A DNA stretch of 64,000 bases from Aureispira anguillae. GTDB taxonomy: Bacteria; Bacteroidota; Bacteroidia; Chitinophagales; Saprospiraceae. Of the stretch, positions 37,925 to 47,886 are shown one piece after another (the stretch's first letter is position 1; the number at the start of each line of letters is the position of its first letter). The stretch is from the NCBI RefSeq assembly GCF_026000115.1, contig NZ_AP026867.1, forward strand, positions 2,449,501-2,513,500, written 5' to 3'. Made by a program: the position numbers and the translations under genes. The notes under the pieces are model-generated. The model did not search any database, had not been told where the DNA came from, and saw only the letters and a list, made by a program, of their open reading frames with translations.

Positions 37925-38377
37925 ATGAAATTTTTAATCTCTCTCTTAAGCTTAGTGGTTTGTTTAAACAGCACCTTCGCTATGGATGCTCCTTCGCAAG
38001 AAGACAAAATGGTTGCGATTGTCCTTTTGATGGATAATGGCGATGACCAAGAAATTATCAGTACAATCTACACCTCTTTAATGGCAGCTGAAAAAGTGGC
38101 AAAAATATTAGATGTAGAACTGATTGCAGAAGATGAAGTGAATGACGATGTGTTTGTTTTCTCTTTGAAATCTGAAGAACAAAAGGAAATTGCCATGAAA
38201 ATGTTTGACGAAGAAGGCTATGAGTTGGCAGCCAATCGAATTCTTCACTTGGACAATGGTAATAACTATAATGCCCTTAATGTAAAAACATTAAAAGATG
38301 GCACTTATAAATTTCAAATTACTGACCAAAATGGCGCAGAGAAAACAACTACAGTAGTTATCAACCGCAATCAATAA
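37925..38377 (+). CDS. Small exported hypothetical protein
   Basis: A 150-residue protein with a Sec signal (MKFLISLLSLVVCLNSTFAMDAP). The mature part is acidic, with a central EDEVNDDVFVFSLK stretch and a C-terminal KTLKDGTYKFQITDQNGAE motif like small beta-sandwich or T9SS-linked domains. No family is recognised. It opens the group of exported proteins upstream of the TonB receptor. Confidence 0.6.
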   Translation: MKFLISLLSLVVCLNSTFAMDAPSQEDKMVAIVLLMDNGDDQEIISTIYTSLMAAEKVAKILDVELIAEDEVNDDVFVFSLKSEEQKEIAMKMFDEEGYELAANRILHLDNGNNYNALNVKTLKDGTYKFQITDQNGAEKTTTVVINRNQ

Positions 38378-38473
38378 TAATCAATATGAGTTAGCATTTC
38401 TAAAACTTAATACTTACTTTGTGGATTTTTTTAGAAAAGCTAACTCCTTTTACACACCCAAATTTTTAATACT

Positions 38474-39043
38474 ATGAAAAAAACAATACTACCTTTATGC
38501 TTTTTTGTCCTCTTCTTGAGCACTGTTTCGGCTCAAGAACTTGTTCATAATGGTAACTTTAATGCAGGAACAAACAACTGGCAAATATTGCTTGAAGACC
38601 CTAATTTACCAATTAAAGCACAAGTTATTGAACACAGTAAAGATTACCATTCTTATGGCTTAGCAGATAGTTATGTAAACACTAACTTTGTTGAACTAGA
38701 CGACAAATCTGCCATCCAACAAAAAATATTAACAACCAAATCAGAGAATTATACACTTGTTTTCGCCTATACGCACCGTCCTAATGCTGGTGACAAACAA
38801 TTGGTTATTACGGCTGATTCTAAAGTTATTTATACTAAAACAATCAAAGATGATGGTAGCATAGGTATGTTCAAATATGTTAATGCTTATTTTAAAGCCC
38901 CTAGCAATATGACAAAGTTGAGCTTCTATGCGGTATCTCTTAATGGTGCTGAAGATCAAGGTGTTTTATTAACCGATATTTCTTGCAAAAAAACAGCAGA
39001 AATAAGTATTGACAACCCTACCAAAGTTCAAAAATTACGTTAA
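38474..39043 (+). CDS. Exported protein, galactose-binding-like domain
   Basis: A 189-residue protein with a signal peptide (MKKTILPLCFFVLFLSTVSAQ). The body begins LVHNGNFNAGTNNW and has an alternating strand pattern (YTLVFAYTHRPN, FKYVNAYFKAP, KLSFYAVSL), typical of carbohydrate-binding-like jelly rolls. No catalytic motif is visible. It could bind a glycan or surface polymer and lies in the same orientation as its neighbours. Confidence 0.6.
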   Translation: MKKTILPLCFFVLFLSTVSAQELVHNGNFNAGTNNWQILLEDPNLPIKAQVIEHSKDYHSYGLADSYVNTNFVELDDKSAIQQKILTTKSENYTLVFAYTHRPNAGDKQLVITADSKVIYTKTIKDDGSIGMFKYVNAYFKAPSNMTKLSFYAVSLNGAEDQGVLLTDISCKKTAEISIDNPTKVQKLR

Positions 39044-39122
39044 ACGTCCCTCAGTTCCATAGCATTCGTCCTTAAGTGCCTAATATATCTCATTTTATAA
39101 TCATTATCCCCCTTATTTTATC

Positions 39123-40229
39123 ATGAAAAATTGTTTATACTTTTTGGTAACTCTAACTGGGTTCCTATTTTACCTTAGTTCTTGCGAAAAAGCGGCCCCT
39201 ACTTATATAATCCCTACTACGTATAATTTTGATAATGTCAACTACTCTGGTCAAACCACTAGAATTAACATGTTAAAAGAACTAGCTGATTACGCTAAAT
39301 CAGCTAATACAATGGGTGCTCCTGCTCTAAGTGCTGTTGCCATGACCAATATGTACACTAACGTCAATGCTCCTTTTTCAAATGCAGATCTCAACAATTC
39401 TGTGAAACAGCTAAAAAGCAAAACGGATCCAATCGTACAAAATAACTTTGAAAGCTATATGACAGCTTTAGCGGCTGCTAGTCAACACACCAACCGTGTC
39501 GCTACCGCAGGGCAAGCAGGTATTCTATCTAGCAACGATGGAAGCAAAAGCTATTTGCTCAATAGCAATGGAATGGAGTTGGCTCAAATTATTGAAAAAG
39601 GTCTGGCAAGTGCCTGTCTTTATTATCAAGCAACCGTTATTTATTTGGGCGAGACCAAAATGAATGTTGATAACAAGGCGATTATTAGTGGCAAGGGAAC
39701 CAATATGGAACATCATTGGGATGAATCATTCGGTTATTATGGCGCTCCTATTGATTTTCCAAGCAATACCAATAATTTAGAACTTTGGGCAAGATACTCC
39801 AATAAAGTTAATGCTATACTGGGCTGCAATTCAAAAATTATGAATGCTTATTTGAAAGGTAGAGCCGCTATTTCTGCTGGCGATTATGATACTAGAGATG
39901 CCATGCGTTCTAGCCTAAAGACAAACTGGGAAGAAATCCATGCTGCCGTTGCTATTTCTTATCTAAATGATGCCAAAACACATCAGGCAGATCCTGCTAT
40001 TTATTATCATAATTTAACGGAGGCTTATGCCTTTATTGCTGGGTTGAAGCATGGAGCTTCTCAAACCCTCCCTGATTTTGACATCAATGGTATTCTAAGT
40101 AATTTAGCAGGTAGCTCAGACCCCTTGCAAGCCAATCTGTATAGTACTTCTATACAAAAAATTGATAATACCATCAATGCTCTTGCTAATACCTTTACCA
40201 ATTTGGAGACTGTTAAAGCTAGTCTGTAA
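39123..40229 (+). CDS. DUF4856-like lipoprotein
   Basis: A 368-residue protein starting MKNCLYFLVTLTGFLFYLSSCEKAAPT (lipoprotein, Cys21). The Y-N-F-x-N-V-N-Y-S-G-Q-T-T-R-I-N opening, the LKSKTDP and HHWDESFGYYGAPIDFP segments are those of DUF4856 proteins, which by memory sit beside iron-uptake TonB receptors and resemble M75/imelysin-like folds. Here the TonB receptor follows 157 bases downstream. It is likely an outer-membrane lipoprotein assisting uptake; the ligand is not known. Confidence 0.75.
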   Translation: MKNCLYFLVTLTGFLFYLSSCEKAAPTYIIPTTYNFDNVNYSGQTTRINMLKELADYAKSANTMGAPALSAVAMTNMYTNVNAPFSNADLNNSVKQLKSKTDPIVQNNFESYMTALAAASQHTNRVATAGQAGILSSNDGSKSYLLNSNGMELAQIIEKGLASACLYYQATVIYLGETKMNVDNKAIISGKGTNMEHHWDESFGYYGAPIDFPSNTNNLELWARYSNKVNAILGCNSKIMNAYLKGRAAISAGDYDTRDAMRSSLKTNWEEIHAAVAISYLNDAKTHQADPAIYYHNLTEAYAFIAGLKHGASQTLPDFDINGILSNLAGSSDPLQANLYSTSIQKIDNTINALANTFTNLETVKASL

Positions 40230-40386
40230 TACTCCGTGGCTTTTTTAAGCATCTTGTATTCGGTTGATTATTAGGTAGAATAAGCTAAGCTATCCAATCC
40301 TTAATATTCGAAGGAATAACTCCACCTAATCCAATTTTTACGGAATAATAAAAATAAGTCTTTTTTAACTCTCTCTATTTTAGCTG

Positions 40387-42987
40387 ATGAATACAATGAA
40401 AAACATCTACATCATACTGATTTTTTTTCTTTCCACTTCTGTTGCATTTTCTTGGACAGAAATTAGTGGTAACATTCGTGGTCTTGTCACCAATCATGAA
40501 TCAGGGCAAATCATTCGGGGCGCAACCATCAAATTAATTCCTTTTAAAGGTAAAAAAGAAGAGACAAAATCCTTTTCTCAGGACGCAGGAGAGTTTCTTT
40601 TTGCCAATGTAAAACCAGGACTTTACAACTTAGAATGTACAGCCTTTGGGTTTAAAACGACCCGTATTATAGGTATTCAGGTTCGAGAAGATCGCACCAA
40701 ATTAGCCTACTTTAAACTGGTTAGAGGCTCCGCTGCCGAAGTTACAGAAATATATACTTATGCAGCCTTAGAAGCCAAACAAAATGAGGCAACCGCAACA
40801 GGTTCTAGTACCCAAGAATCCATCAAAGATGCTCCTGCTACCATTTATGTTATTACTGCTGAGGATATTGAAGATCGAGGTTATATGGGAATCAATGAAT
40901 TGCTTTTAGATATTCCTGAAATAGAAATTCAAAATCGCTCCAATTCAGAAGATTACAATACCATATCTTCTAGAGGAATTTATGGCAATGAGAAAATACT
41001 AGTTTTGGTTGATGGTATTCGTTATAACAGTATGGTTAGTACTATATATGCACTGCTCGAAAACTATAATATTCGCTATGCAGAACGGGTAGAGGTAATC
41101 TTAGGTCCTGCTTCTGCACTTTATGGTGCCGATGCTTATATGGGAGTTATTAATATCATCACAAAAAAAGGCATCAAAGCCAAGGGAGCTGCGTTAACGG
41201 GTAGTTATGGCTTATATAATACCACGAGCAATGCCTTTCAATTTGGCGTTGGCAATGAGGAAATTTCGTTTGCTATGTCTGGCGGTTTTTATTATTCGGA
41301 TGGGGTGAATTTAAATGATCATTATCGAGATGAATTTAGATTTTACAACAATAGTTATTTAACAAATGGACAGGTTCTCAATAGCCCCTTTGATCCTAGA
41401 GGTAGTACAAGAACACTTCCTATTGAACCCTTTAACATGAGCCGTTTTAGCTACTTTATACAAGGAAAATTTAGATACAAACGTTTAAGTATTGGTGTTT
41501 TTCACAATCAAGAACAACACAGTAGCTCGGTTAGTACAAGGGCTCAATATTCACCTTATTTAAAAGAATCGAAGTTTGGCAGTTCTTTATCAGGGCTTAA
41601 TGTAGAACATAAGTACATTCCTAAAAATTCAAAAAAATGGAGCCTAAACACGCTGTTTAATGCAACCTTTATGTTTCTTCCTACTAATACTAGATTTCTC
41701 AATACGTTTTCTAGTTATAAAGATGCCTATAAAGCAGGTACAGACATGGGTGCTAGGTTAACAGAAACATTTAATTACCAATTTAACAAATACCATAAAT
41801 TTGCGGCTGGAATTACCCTCCAACATTCTCTTACACTTCCTAAAAGTAGTGATATTCCTACCCGACAAGCTATTTTTATTCCTATGCGCTTGACCAGTTC
41901 TGTCGAGCGAGATATTTATTATTTAGGCACCAACTATACCGATGTTGATGGGAATAGTTTAAAAATTTATCAAGATCTTTATTACATCCGTAGAATTATA
42001 TTAGGAGCTTTTGCCGAGTATCGTGTCAACATCAAGGATAAACTATTAATGACATTGGGGCTTCGATTTGACCAAATCATAGACATTAGCGAATTTGCTG
42101 CTGACAAACATAAAAAAGCCTACAACAGTATTAATCCTAGACTGGGGCTAGTGTACAAACCGATCGATAACCTTACCTTCAAGCTTTTTTATGGAGAAGG
42201 CTTTTTGCAACCACCGCCACAACGAAAATACGATCACTTTGGTGCCTTTTATCCTATTACAGATAACAACGGAAAATATACCCATATTCAAGGAGGTTTT
42301 TGGAGAGTTCCCAATGAAGATCTACTTCCTGAAAAAGTTCGAACCATAGAGCTTTCTACTAAATACACCAAAGAAGATTTTTCGCTTAGTGCCAATGCCT
42401 ATGCTAACTTTATTCAAAATGCCATTGTTTTTGAAACCGATTTTGACAATCCTACTTTTAAGGGGGTTCCTATTCGGGTTGCTGAACAAGCTGTCAATAG
42501 TACTGAGCTAATCCATACCTATGGCGCTACCCTACGTGCAGACTATCAATTTGTATTTGGTAGAGAGGAGCAAACAAAACTCAAAGTACACGCTAGTTAT
42601 TCTTACGTGGACGGAGCCATTCACGGTCTAGAACGACTACCTTTTACCGCAAATCATACTTTTAAAGCAGGGGTATTGTTTAAATTTCATGATTTTAGCC
42701 TAAACAATAGTATTATTTACCGTTCGGCTACGTTCAACACTGGTTATACGGATATAGATGGTAATTTTGCACAATATGGAAATGCACCTTTTGCGATCTG
42801 GAACCTTTTTGCCAAATATAAAATTCTCAAAAAGGCAAAAACAAAGCTGAATGTCTTTGTTAAAGTCAATAATGTACTCAATAATAAATACTATCACACA
42901 ACAGGTAATTCTGCCATTTCTCTTGGAGCTTCTCCGCAAGATCCCATTCGTTTTGTGGGTGGCTTGTCCATTAGCTTTGGTAAATAA
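40387..42987 (+). CDS. TonB-dependent receptor
   Basis: An 866-residue outer-membrane receptor. After a signal peptide comes a CarboxypepD_reg-like domain (~25-115, GLVTNHESGQIIRGATIK), a plug domain (~150-270, PATIYVITAEDIEDRGYMGINELLLDIPE...LGPASALYGADAYMGVINIITKKG) and a 22-strand barrel ending in GGLSISFGK. It imports a substrate, probably an iron complex or other large solute, using TonB energy. The DUF4856 lipoprotein gene just upstream supports an iron-related role. Start ATG 40387 or ATG 40396 are both plausible. Confidence 0.88.
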   Translation: MNTMKNIYIILIFFLSTSVAFSWTEISGNIRGLVTNHESGQIIRGATIKLIPFKGKKEETKSFSQDAGEFLFANVKPGLYNLECTAFGFKTTRIIGIQVREDRTKLAYFKLVRGSAAEVTEIYTYAALEAKQNEATATGSSTQESIKDAPATIYVITAEDIEDRGYMGINELLLDIPEIEIQNRSNSEDYNTISSRGIYGNEKILVLVDGIRYNSMVSTIYALLENYNIRYAERVEVILGPASALYGADAYMGVINIITKKGIKAKGAALTGSYGLYNTTSNAFQFGVGNEEISFAMSGGFYYSDGVNLNDHYRDEFRFYNNSYLTNGQVLNSPFDPRGSTRTLPIEPFNMSRFSYFIQGKFRYKRLSIGVFHNQEQHSSSVSTRAQYSPYLKESKFGSSLSGLNVEHKYIPKNSKKWSLNTLFNATFMFLPTNTRFLNTFSSYKDAYKAGTDMGARLTETFNYQFNKYHKFAAGITLQHSLTLPKSSDIPTRQAIFIPMRLTSSVERDIYYLGTNYTDVDGNSLKIYQDLYYIRRIILGAFAEYRVNIKDKLLMTLGLRFDQIIDISEFAADKHKKAYNSINPRLGLVYKPIDNLTFKLFYGEGFLQPPPQRKYDHFGAFYPITDNNGKYTHIQGGFWRVPNEDLLPEKVRTIELSTKYTKEDFSLSANAYANFIQNAIVFETDFDNPTFKGVPIRVAEQAVNSTELIHTYGATLRADYQFVFGREEQTKLKVHASYSYVDGAIHGLERLPFTANHTFKAGVLFKFHDFSLNNSIIYRSATFNTGYTDIDGNFAQYGNAPFAIWNLFAKYKILKKAKTKLNVFVKVNNVLNNKYYHTTGNSAISLGASPQDPIRFVGGLSISFGK

Positions 42988-42994
42988 AAACTTG

Positions 42995-43035
42995 AATCTG
43001 GAGCATTAGAAATAAAGTTTCTAATGCTTCAGATT
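42995..43035. terminator. Hairpin between TonB receptor and convergent lipoprotein
   Basis: AATCTGGAGCATTAGAAA (42995-43012) pairs with TTTCTAATGCTTCAGATT (43018-43035), with one mismatch, and shares a strong stem between two convergent genes. Confidence 0.65.
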
Positions 43036-43042
43036 ATCCTAA

Positions 43043-43966
43043 TTATAAATTATCAATGGTTGTTGTTAGTTGTGCTTGGGTAACAGGCGACATTGGCACG
43101 AATAAAGTTGTATTGTTGTTCAGTACGGTCGAAAGCGTACCTAAATAAAGCTGAGTGCCATCCATCCCAATAATAACGATCGTTGCCGATTGACCTACAG
43201 GCATTCCCGATATAGAAAAAGTATTGGTACTGCTGTCATACCACAAGTTAGCAACAGCATTAATATTGTCAAATACAATATAGGCAGATACATCTGTCAT
43301 AGAAACACCTGTTATTCGTGGCTCTACATTGATTTGAGTGGTTTGGGCTGCATTATAAAAATAATCGCAATTAATCCAAGTTAAGCTATCAAAATAGACA
43401 TTGTAATTCCCTCCCGATGAGTCAACACCAACCCAAGCCGTTGAATCAGCAGGAGTCCATGTAGAATCACTCTCATTGGCAACAAACAAATCCATCGCAT
43501 TTGGATTTGAGGTAGCACTACTAACAGGTACTTCCATTTTATAATCTCTATTCAAAAAAACCTCTTGCCCGCCTGATGTTGCACTTAAAAAGAACTCACC
43601 GCCTGACTCTAACAATTGACCATTTGATGCCATAGTCATTCTATTTGACCAAATCATATCTCCCTTGGCGTAAATTTCTTTCATTTCAAAATCCACCGTT
43701 CCTGTAATAGCATTACCTTGGGCATCAACAAAACTATTGGCATAAAAAGTAAGTTTGGTTCCTTTTGCCCCTGTTATTGTTTTTGTTGTGGTAGGATCAA
43801 TCGAAAACGTTTGTTTTTGAGCTGCTTTTGTATCAAAAAATTCATCCAAGTTATCGAATGGCAATGTCGGCTCTGGATCAATGATGACGTCGTCTTTACA
43901 GCCCATAAAAAAGAACGTTGAAAATAGAGCTAGAACCAATAGCGATTTAACAGAATTAACAATCAT
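43043..43966 (-). CDS. Lipoprotein of unknown function
   Basis: A 307-residue lipoprotein (signal to Cys23 in FFFMGCKDD). The N-terminal part (TKLTFYANSFVDAQGNAITGTVDFEMKEIYAKGDMIW) looks like a ZU5/beta-sandwich-type exported domain repeated in Bacteroidota. The C-terminal half is Thr/Asn-rich strands. It is convergent with the TonB receptor gene. I do not recognise a named family. Confidence 0.65.
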   Translation of the reverse strand: MIVNSVKSLLVLALFSTFFFMGCKDDVIIDPEPTLPFDNLDEFFDTKAAQKQTFSIDPTTTKTITGAKGTKLTFYANSFVDAQGNAITGTVDFEMKEIYAKGDMIWSNRMTMASNGQLLESGGEFFLSATSGGQEVFLNRDYKMEVPVSSATSNPNAMDLFVANESDSTWTPADSTAWVGVDSSGGNYNVYFDSLTWINCDYFYNAAQTTQINVEPRITGVSMTDVSAYIVFDNINAVANLWYDSSTNTFSISGMPVGQSATIVIIGMDGTQLYLGTLSTVLNNNTTLFVPMSPVTQAQLTTTIDNL

Positions 43967-44208
43967 ATAGCTTTGTTTTTAAGTAATCGTTCACATTAAT
44001 TTACAGGAAAAAATAATTCTTTTTTACCCATACTTTTTTATGCTTAGTTACTGTTTAGGTAATTAAATTTTACCCTACAAATATCTTTTCTTCTCAAAAA
44101 AGAAAAAAAAACAATTATGCAACTCAATTTCACAATTACAATAAAAACTACTATATATAAAACTAATAATCAACTAAAAGAACAACACAAAACTATTTTT
44201 CACTTATA

Positions 44209-44368
44209 GAAGTTGTTTAAGAATAGCCTTAAATCACTAATGAAAGCTAATTTCTAGCTACTCTGCGTTAAAAATTTGCTCCATAGCGCTGCTATGAAGA
44301 AAATTTTTGCCTTGTTTATCTAAAAATTAGTACTCATTATCAACAAAACTCTATTTTTAAACAACTTC
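44209..44368. mobile_element. MITE-like element with 18-bp inverted ends
   Basis: GAAGTTGTTTAAGAATAG (44209-44226) matches the complement of CTATTTTTAAACAACTTC (44351-44368) at 17 of 18 bases. ATA flanks both sides and may be a 3-bp duplication. The interior is a long hairpin (44248-44332) related to 1510-1612. It lies just after the pgpH stop codon. A similar right end occurs upstream of pgpH (46588-46617) and near 55190-55206. Confidence 0.7.
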
Positions 44369-44384
44369 ATAAAGAGCGTACTTT

Positions 44385-46529
44385 TCAGGTATTATTTTTG
44401 TGCTTATCATCATTAGGATAAGCAATTCGTACATGATTCATACTTTTTAACAATTTTTTGAAAACTACTTTAACTGTTTCTAGCTCTCGAAATGACAAGT
44501 TAGTATTCTCCAATTGCCCCATTGTAATCTTTCCTCTAATGATATTGTCTACTAAATCATTAATATCTTCTTCGGTTGGCGACTTTAGACTTTTGGAGGC
44601 TGCCTCTAATGAATCTGCCATCATCAAAATAGCTTGTTCCTTCGTACTTGGCTTGGGACCAGGATAGGTAAAGTCAGCAGGGTCAATTTCTAAATCAGGA
44701 TTTTCTTTTTGATAGGTACGGTAAAAGAATTCAACTCTGGTTGTACCATGATGCGTCAAGATAAAGTCAATTAATACCGTAGGTAATCTATGTTTTTTTG
44801 CCAACCTAACCCCTTCTGTTACATGATTAATAATCATTTTGGCACTTTCCAAACAGGTTAAATTATCGTGAGGGTTTTGATCATTTTGGTTCTCAATATA
44901 ATAATGAGGATTAGACATTTTTCCAATATCGTGATACAATGCAGCCACTTTGACCAATAAAGAATTGGCACCAATGGCCTTAACCGCTGCTTCTGATAAA
45001 TTGGCTACTTGTAGAGAATGCTGTAGTGTTCCTGGTGCTCTGATTGACAATTCTTTTAATAGAGGATGGTCCATGTCTCCTAATTCGACCAAGGTAATAT
45101 CAGAGGTTAGTCCAAAAAATTTCTCCAACAAGGGAATTAAAGGATAAGACAATAAGGTCAAAAAGACATTAAATAAAATCCAGCCCAACATGTGCCAACG
45201 AACCCCTTCTTCGATGACGGTTCCATTAGCAGAGACAATTGGAAAAACGGTTCCTGCATGTATGATTTCTAAGCTCAAAAATCCCGCACCATAGGCAATT
45301 CCGATATACAGTAGAGAAACAAAAAAATCCGACAAATGCCTTGTCTTTAGTTTGCTCACTACAGCTACCATTCCAACCAAAATCTGAATTAGTATAAAAT
45401 GATAATCTAACGACAATAGCATACTTACCAATAGTACGATAATGACATGAGTAAATAGAGCCAACTGTGCGTTAAAAAAATTAATGATAATAATTGGAAT
45501 GATGCAAAAAGGAATGACGTATAAATCCAAAATATAAATTCCATTTACAATATAGGCCAAATACGCATAACCAGCAATCATTAACAAAACCAACGACAAA
45601 TGCCGTATATTATAAAAAACTTGTGGCGAGTAAAATTGCACAAAAAAGGCAAAAATACCAATCAACGCAATCGTTAAGGCCAAATATCCTAAATAAATGA
45701 GTAAGCTATTTTTATTTTGGTTGATTTCTTGATTGTACTTTTTTTTATAAGAAATCAATTTAAAATAAGTAACCGAATCAATTAATCGATCTTTGGTTAT
45801 AATGGGGTCGCCTGCCTTCACCATTCCCCTATAAGGAGAAATACTATTAAACGCAGCTTGCCTACTTTTTGCCGTAACAATGCTATCAAAAACAACGTTG
45901 GGAATAGCTATTATCTCTTCGAGTATATCAAATAAAAATTTTGATTCTGTCAATGCTTCTTCTACGCTATAAAGCGTATCGACCAAAAACTGCATTGCAG
46001 CTTTGTTGGTTAGAACATCAGCAGTTGTGTGCTCTCCTAGATCGACGTTTCCATCTAACAATTCAAATACAAAAATATCTTCTTGTTCTGCATGTTCAGA
46101 TTGTAGTTCAATCAACCGCTTATGGTACACATGATCCAAAACATCGAACCCAAATTGAATATAGGCAACAGAATCCATCAATGCTAAAGAATCCGTAGGC
46201 TCGTAAATCGTCCACGCCTGGTGAAAAATGCTTTTAAATCGCTCTTTTTGGTCCTTTATAAGGTCTTTATCCCATCGATAGTAGGGCACAATTTGATTGG
46301 CAATTTTGGTTCTCTCTTCGCTAATTTCTTGGCTTGTTTTCTTGATCGGAAAATCAAAAGGAGCTTTTAAATCGTGATGCTTCCAACGCTTCCCCTGCTC
46401 AAAATCATAGTCAAAATCGAGGTTGGTTGGAAAAAAAAGACTGACAAATAAGACCAGTGTTCCCAACAAAATTAACCGAACAATATGCGGAATTGTATGT
46501 ATTGAGTTTTGTATTATCTTTAGACTCAT
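44385..46529 (-). CDS. pgpH: 7TM-HD phosphodiesterase (PgpH-like)
   Basis: A 714-residue protein with an N-terminal membrane helix, a periplasmic 7TMR-HDED-type domain (~45-275), a seven-helix membrane block (~275-470) and a cytoplasmic HD domain (~495-650) with LQHSLQVANLSEAA, ALYHDIGKMSNPHY and ILTHHGTTRVEFFY. This is the PgpH architecture, which hydrolyses cyclic di-AMP. It is flanked on both sides by inverted MITE-family ends. There is no second PgpH gene in the window. Confidence 0.88.
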   Translation of the reverse strand: MSLKIIQNSIHTIPHIVRLILLGTLVLFVSLFFPTNLDFDYDFEQGKRWKHHDLKAPFDFPIKKTSQEISEERTKIANQIVPYYRWDKDLIKDQKERFKSIFHQAWTIYEPTDSLALMDSVAYIQFGFDVLDHVYHKRLIELQSEHAEQEDIFVFELLDGNVDLGEHTTADVLTNKAAMQFLVDTLYSVEEALTESKFLFDILEEIIAIPNVVFDSIVTAKSRQAAFNSISPYRGMVKAGDPIITKDRLIDSVTYFKLISYKKKYNQEINQNKNSLLIYLGYLALTIALIGIFAFFVQFYSPQVFYNIRHLSLVLLMIAGYAYLAYIVNGIYILDLYVIPFCIIPIIIINFFNAQLALFTHVIIVLLVSMLLSLDYHFILIQILVGMVAVVSKLKTRHLSDFFVSLLYIGIAYGAGFLSLEIIHAGTVFPIVSANGTVIEEGVRWHMLGWILFNVFLTLLSYPLIPLLEKFFGLTSDITLVELGDMDHPLLKELSIRAPGTLQHSLQVANLSEAAVKAIGANSLLVKVAALYHDIGKMSNPHYYIENQNDQNPHDNLTCLESAKMIINHVTEGVRLAKKHRLPTVLIDFILTHHGTTRVEFFYRTYQKENPDLEIDPADFTYPGPKPSTKEQAILMMADSLEAASKSLKSPTEEDINDLVDNIIRGKITMGQLENTNLSFRELETVKVVFKKLLKSMNHVRIAYPNDDKHKNNT

Positions 46530-46587
46530 ATTTTTTTATCTAGTGAGACACGCTACTCTACTAAAAATTCGGCAGCGTATTAGAGAT

Positions 46588-46617
46588 AGTAATGTAAGGC
46601 TATTCTTAAACAACTTC
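46588..46617 (+). repeat. MITE-family end upstream of pgpH
   Basis: These 30 bases match the complement of 44209-44238 at 28 positions, so they form an inverted pair around the pgpH gene. The rest of the element is degenerate here. Confidence 0.6.
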
Positions 46618-46683
46618 ATAATTGCTCCTCAATAATTTCTTATAGATTTGAACAAAATTAAGATTGCTCCATTTATTCTTTTG

Positions 46684-46691
46684 TATCTTTG
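46684..46691 (+). promoter_or_regulatory. -7 promoter element TATCTTTG
   Basis: TATCTTTG fits TAnnTTTG. A TTG at 46664-46666 lies at a -33-like distance. It would drive the lipoprotein gene at 46821. Confidence 0.45.
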
Positions 46692-46820
46692 AACAAAAAA
46701 CTGATCGCACCAAATCTCTATTGTTGCACTATTTAAATCTTTTGTTTCAATAGAAATAGATCTATGTTTCTACCGAATTAGTACATCAAACAATCCATTA
46801 TAAAAATTGATTCTATCCAT

Positions 46821-47384
46821 ATGCATTATCTGAGTAAATATTTTTTGTTTTTTTGCTTATTAACAAGTATTTTTTCTTGTCAATTGCCTATTAAACCTCA
46901 AACAACAGTAACCAAAACTACCTTTTTTGACCTAAAAAACTTTCTAGATCAAGAAGTTAAACACTTAAACAGCAGCAACATTAAGGTTCAGAAAAACATT
47001 CGTTACAATAAAAAAACAGAAGAAAAAGTAGTACAAATAGATGATTGGAAAAAAGAATTGAAAGTCTTCTACGAAAGTGATATTAATAAACCATCTTGGA
47101 GCGATAAATACACCCTTGATTCTAGTAGTATCGGAGATGGCTTATCCTTACTCCACTACAAAGCCATCGATCAAAATTTAAGTACTCAAGTGCTAGACAT
47201 CAAATTGATTGGACAAAAGGTTCACTCTATTCTGGTTGTCAAAAAAACATCGAATCAAGTCTATGAATCACAACAATATTTAACCTATATCCCAGGCAAA
47301 AGTTATACAATAAAAAACACTCAAGATGTTATTTTATTTGATAAAAATGACTATCTGATTGAGGCAAAATATATCTACTCATGA
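46821..47384 (+). CDS. Lipoprotein of unknown function
   Basis: A 187-residue lipoprotein (MHYLSKYFLFFCLLTSIFSCQLP, Cys20). The mature part is Lys/Asp-rich with strand segments (KVHSILVVKKTSNQVYESQQYLTYIPGKSY). It overlaps the downstream DUF4442 gene by 4 bases (ATGA), so the two are co-translated. No family is recognised. Confidence 0.7.
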   Translation: MHYLSKYFLFFCLLTSIFSCQLPIKPQTTVTKTTFFDLKNFLDQEVKHLNSSNIKVQKNIRYNKKTEEKVVQIDDWKKELKVFYESDINKPSWSDKYTLDSSSIGDGLSLLHYKAIDQNLSTQVLDIKLIGQKVHSILVVKKTSNQVYESQQYLTYIPGKSYTIKNTQDVILFDKNDYLIEAKYIYS

Positions 47385-47866
47385 ATAAATTAAGCAAAAT
47401 CGTTCGCAATATATACCGACTTCCCAAGTTTATGCAAACCACGGCTCTTTCTTATAGCATTGGAAATGTGGTAAAATTTATAGGCACAGCAGGTATCCTT
47501 TTCGAAAAAATGAGCCACCAAGAGGTCATTTTATCCCTAAAAAACAAACCCAAAATCCAAAATCACATTGGGCAGGTTCACGCTGCCGCAACTGCTCTAC
47601 TGGCAGAAACAGCAACAGGTATGGTCGTAGGCATGAATTTGCCAGACCATAAGATTCCTTTGATGAAAAATATGTCGATTAGTTATATCAAACGCAGCCA
47701 AGGAGCTCAAACGGCTATAGCTACACTAAATGAAGAAATGATCCAACTGATAACGGTTGAGGACAAAGGTGAAATATTAGTACCTGTAACCGTTACCGAT
47801 TCTGTAGGAACAGAAGTCATCAAAGCCGAAATGCTTTGGGCTTGGATTCCAAAATCCAAAACATAG
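47381..47866 (+). CDS. DUF4442 hotdog-fold protein
   Basis: A 161-residue protein with the DUF4442 signature: NHIGQVHAAATALLAETATGMVVG and later KNMSISYIKRSQG. The hotdog fold resembles thioesterases (YiiD C-terminal-like). It likely acts on an acyl-thioester. It overlaps the preceding lipoprotein gene by 4 bases and ends at a shared terminator. Confidence 0.8.
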   Translation: MNKLSKIVRNIYRLPKFMQTTALSYSIGNVVKFIGTAGILFEKMSHQEVILSLKNKPKIQNHIGQVHAAATALLAETATGMVVGMNLPDHKIPLMKNMSISYIKRSQGAQTAIATLNEEMIQLITVEDKGEILVPVTVTDSVGTEVIKAEMLWAWIPKSKT

Positions 47867-47886
47867 TTGCCTTATAGCATTTAATA

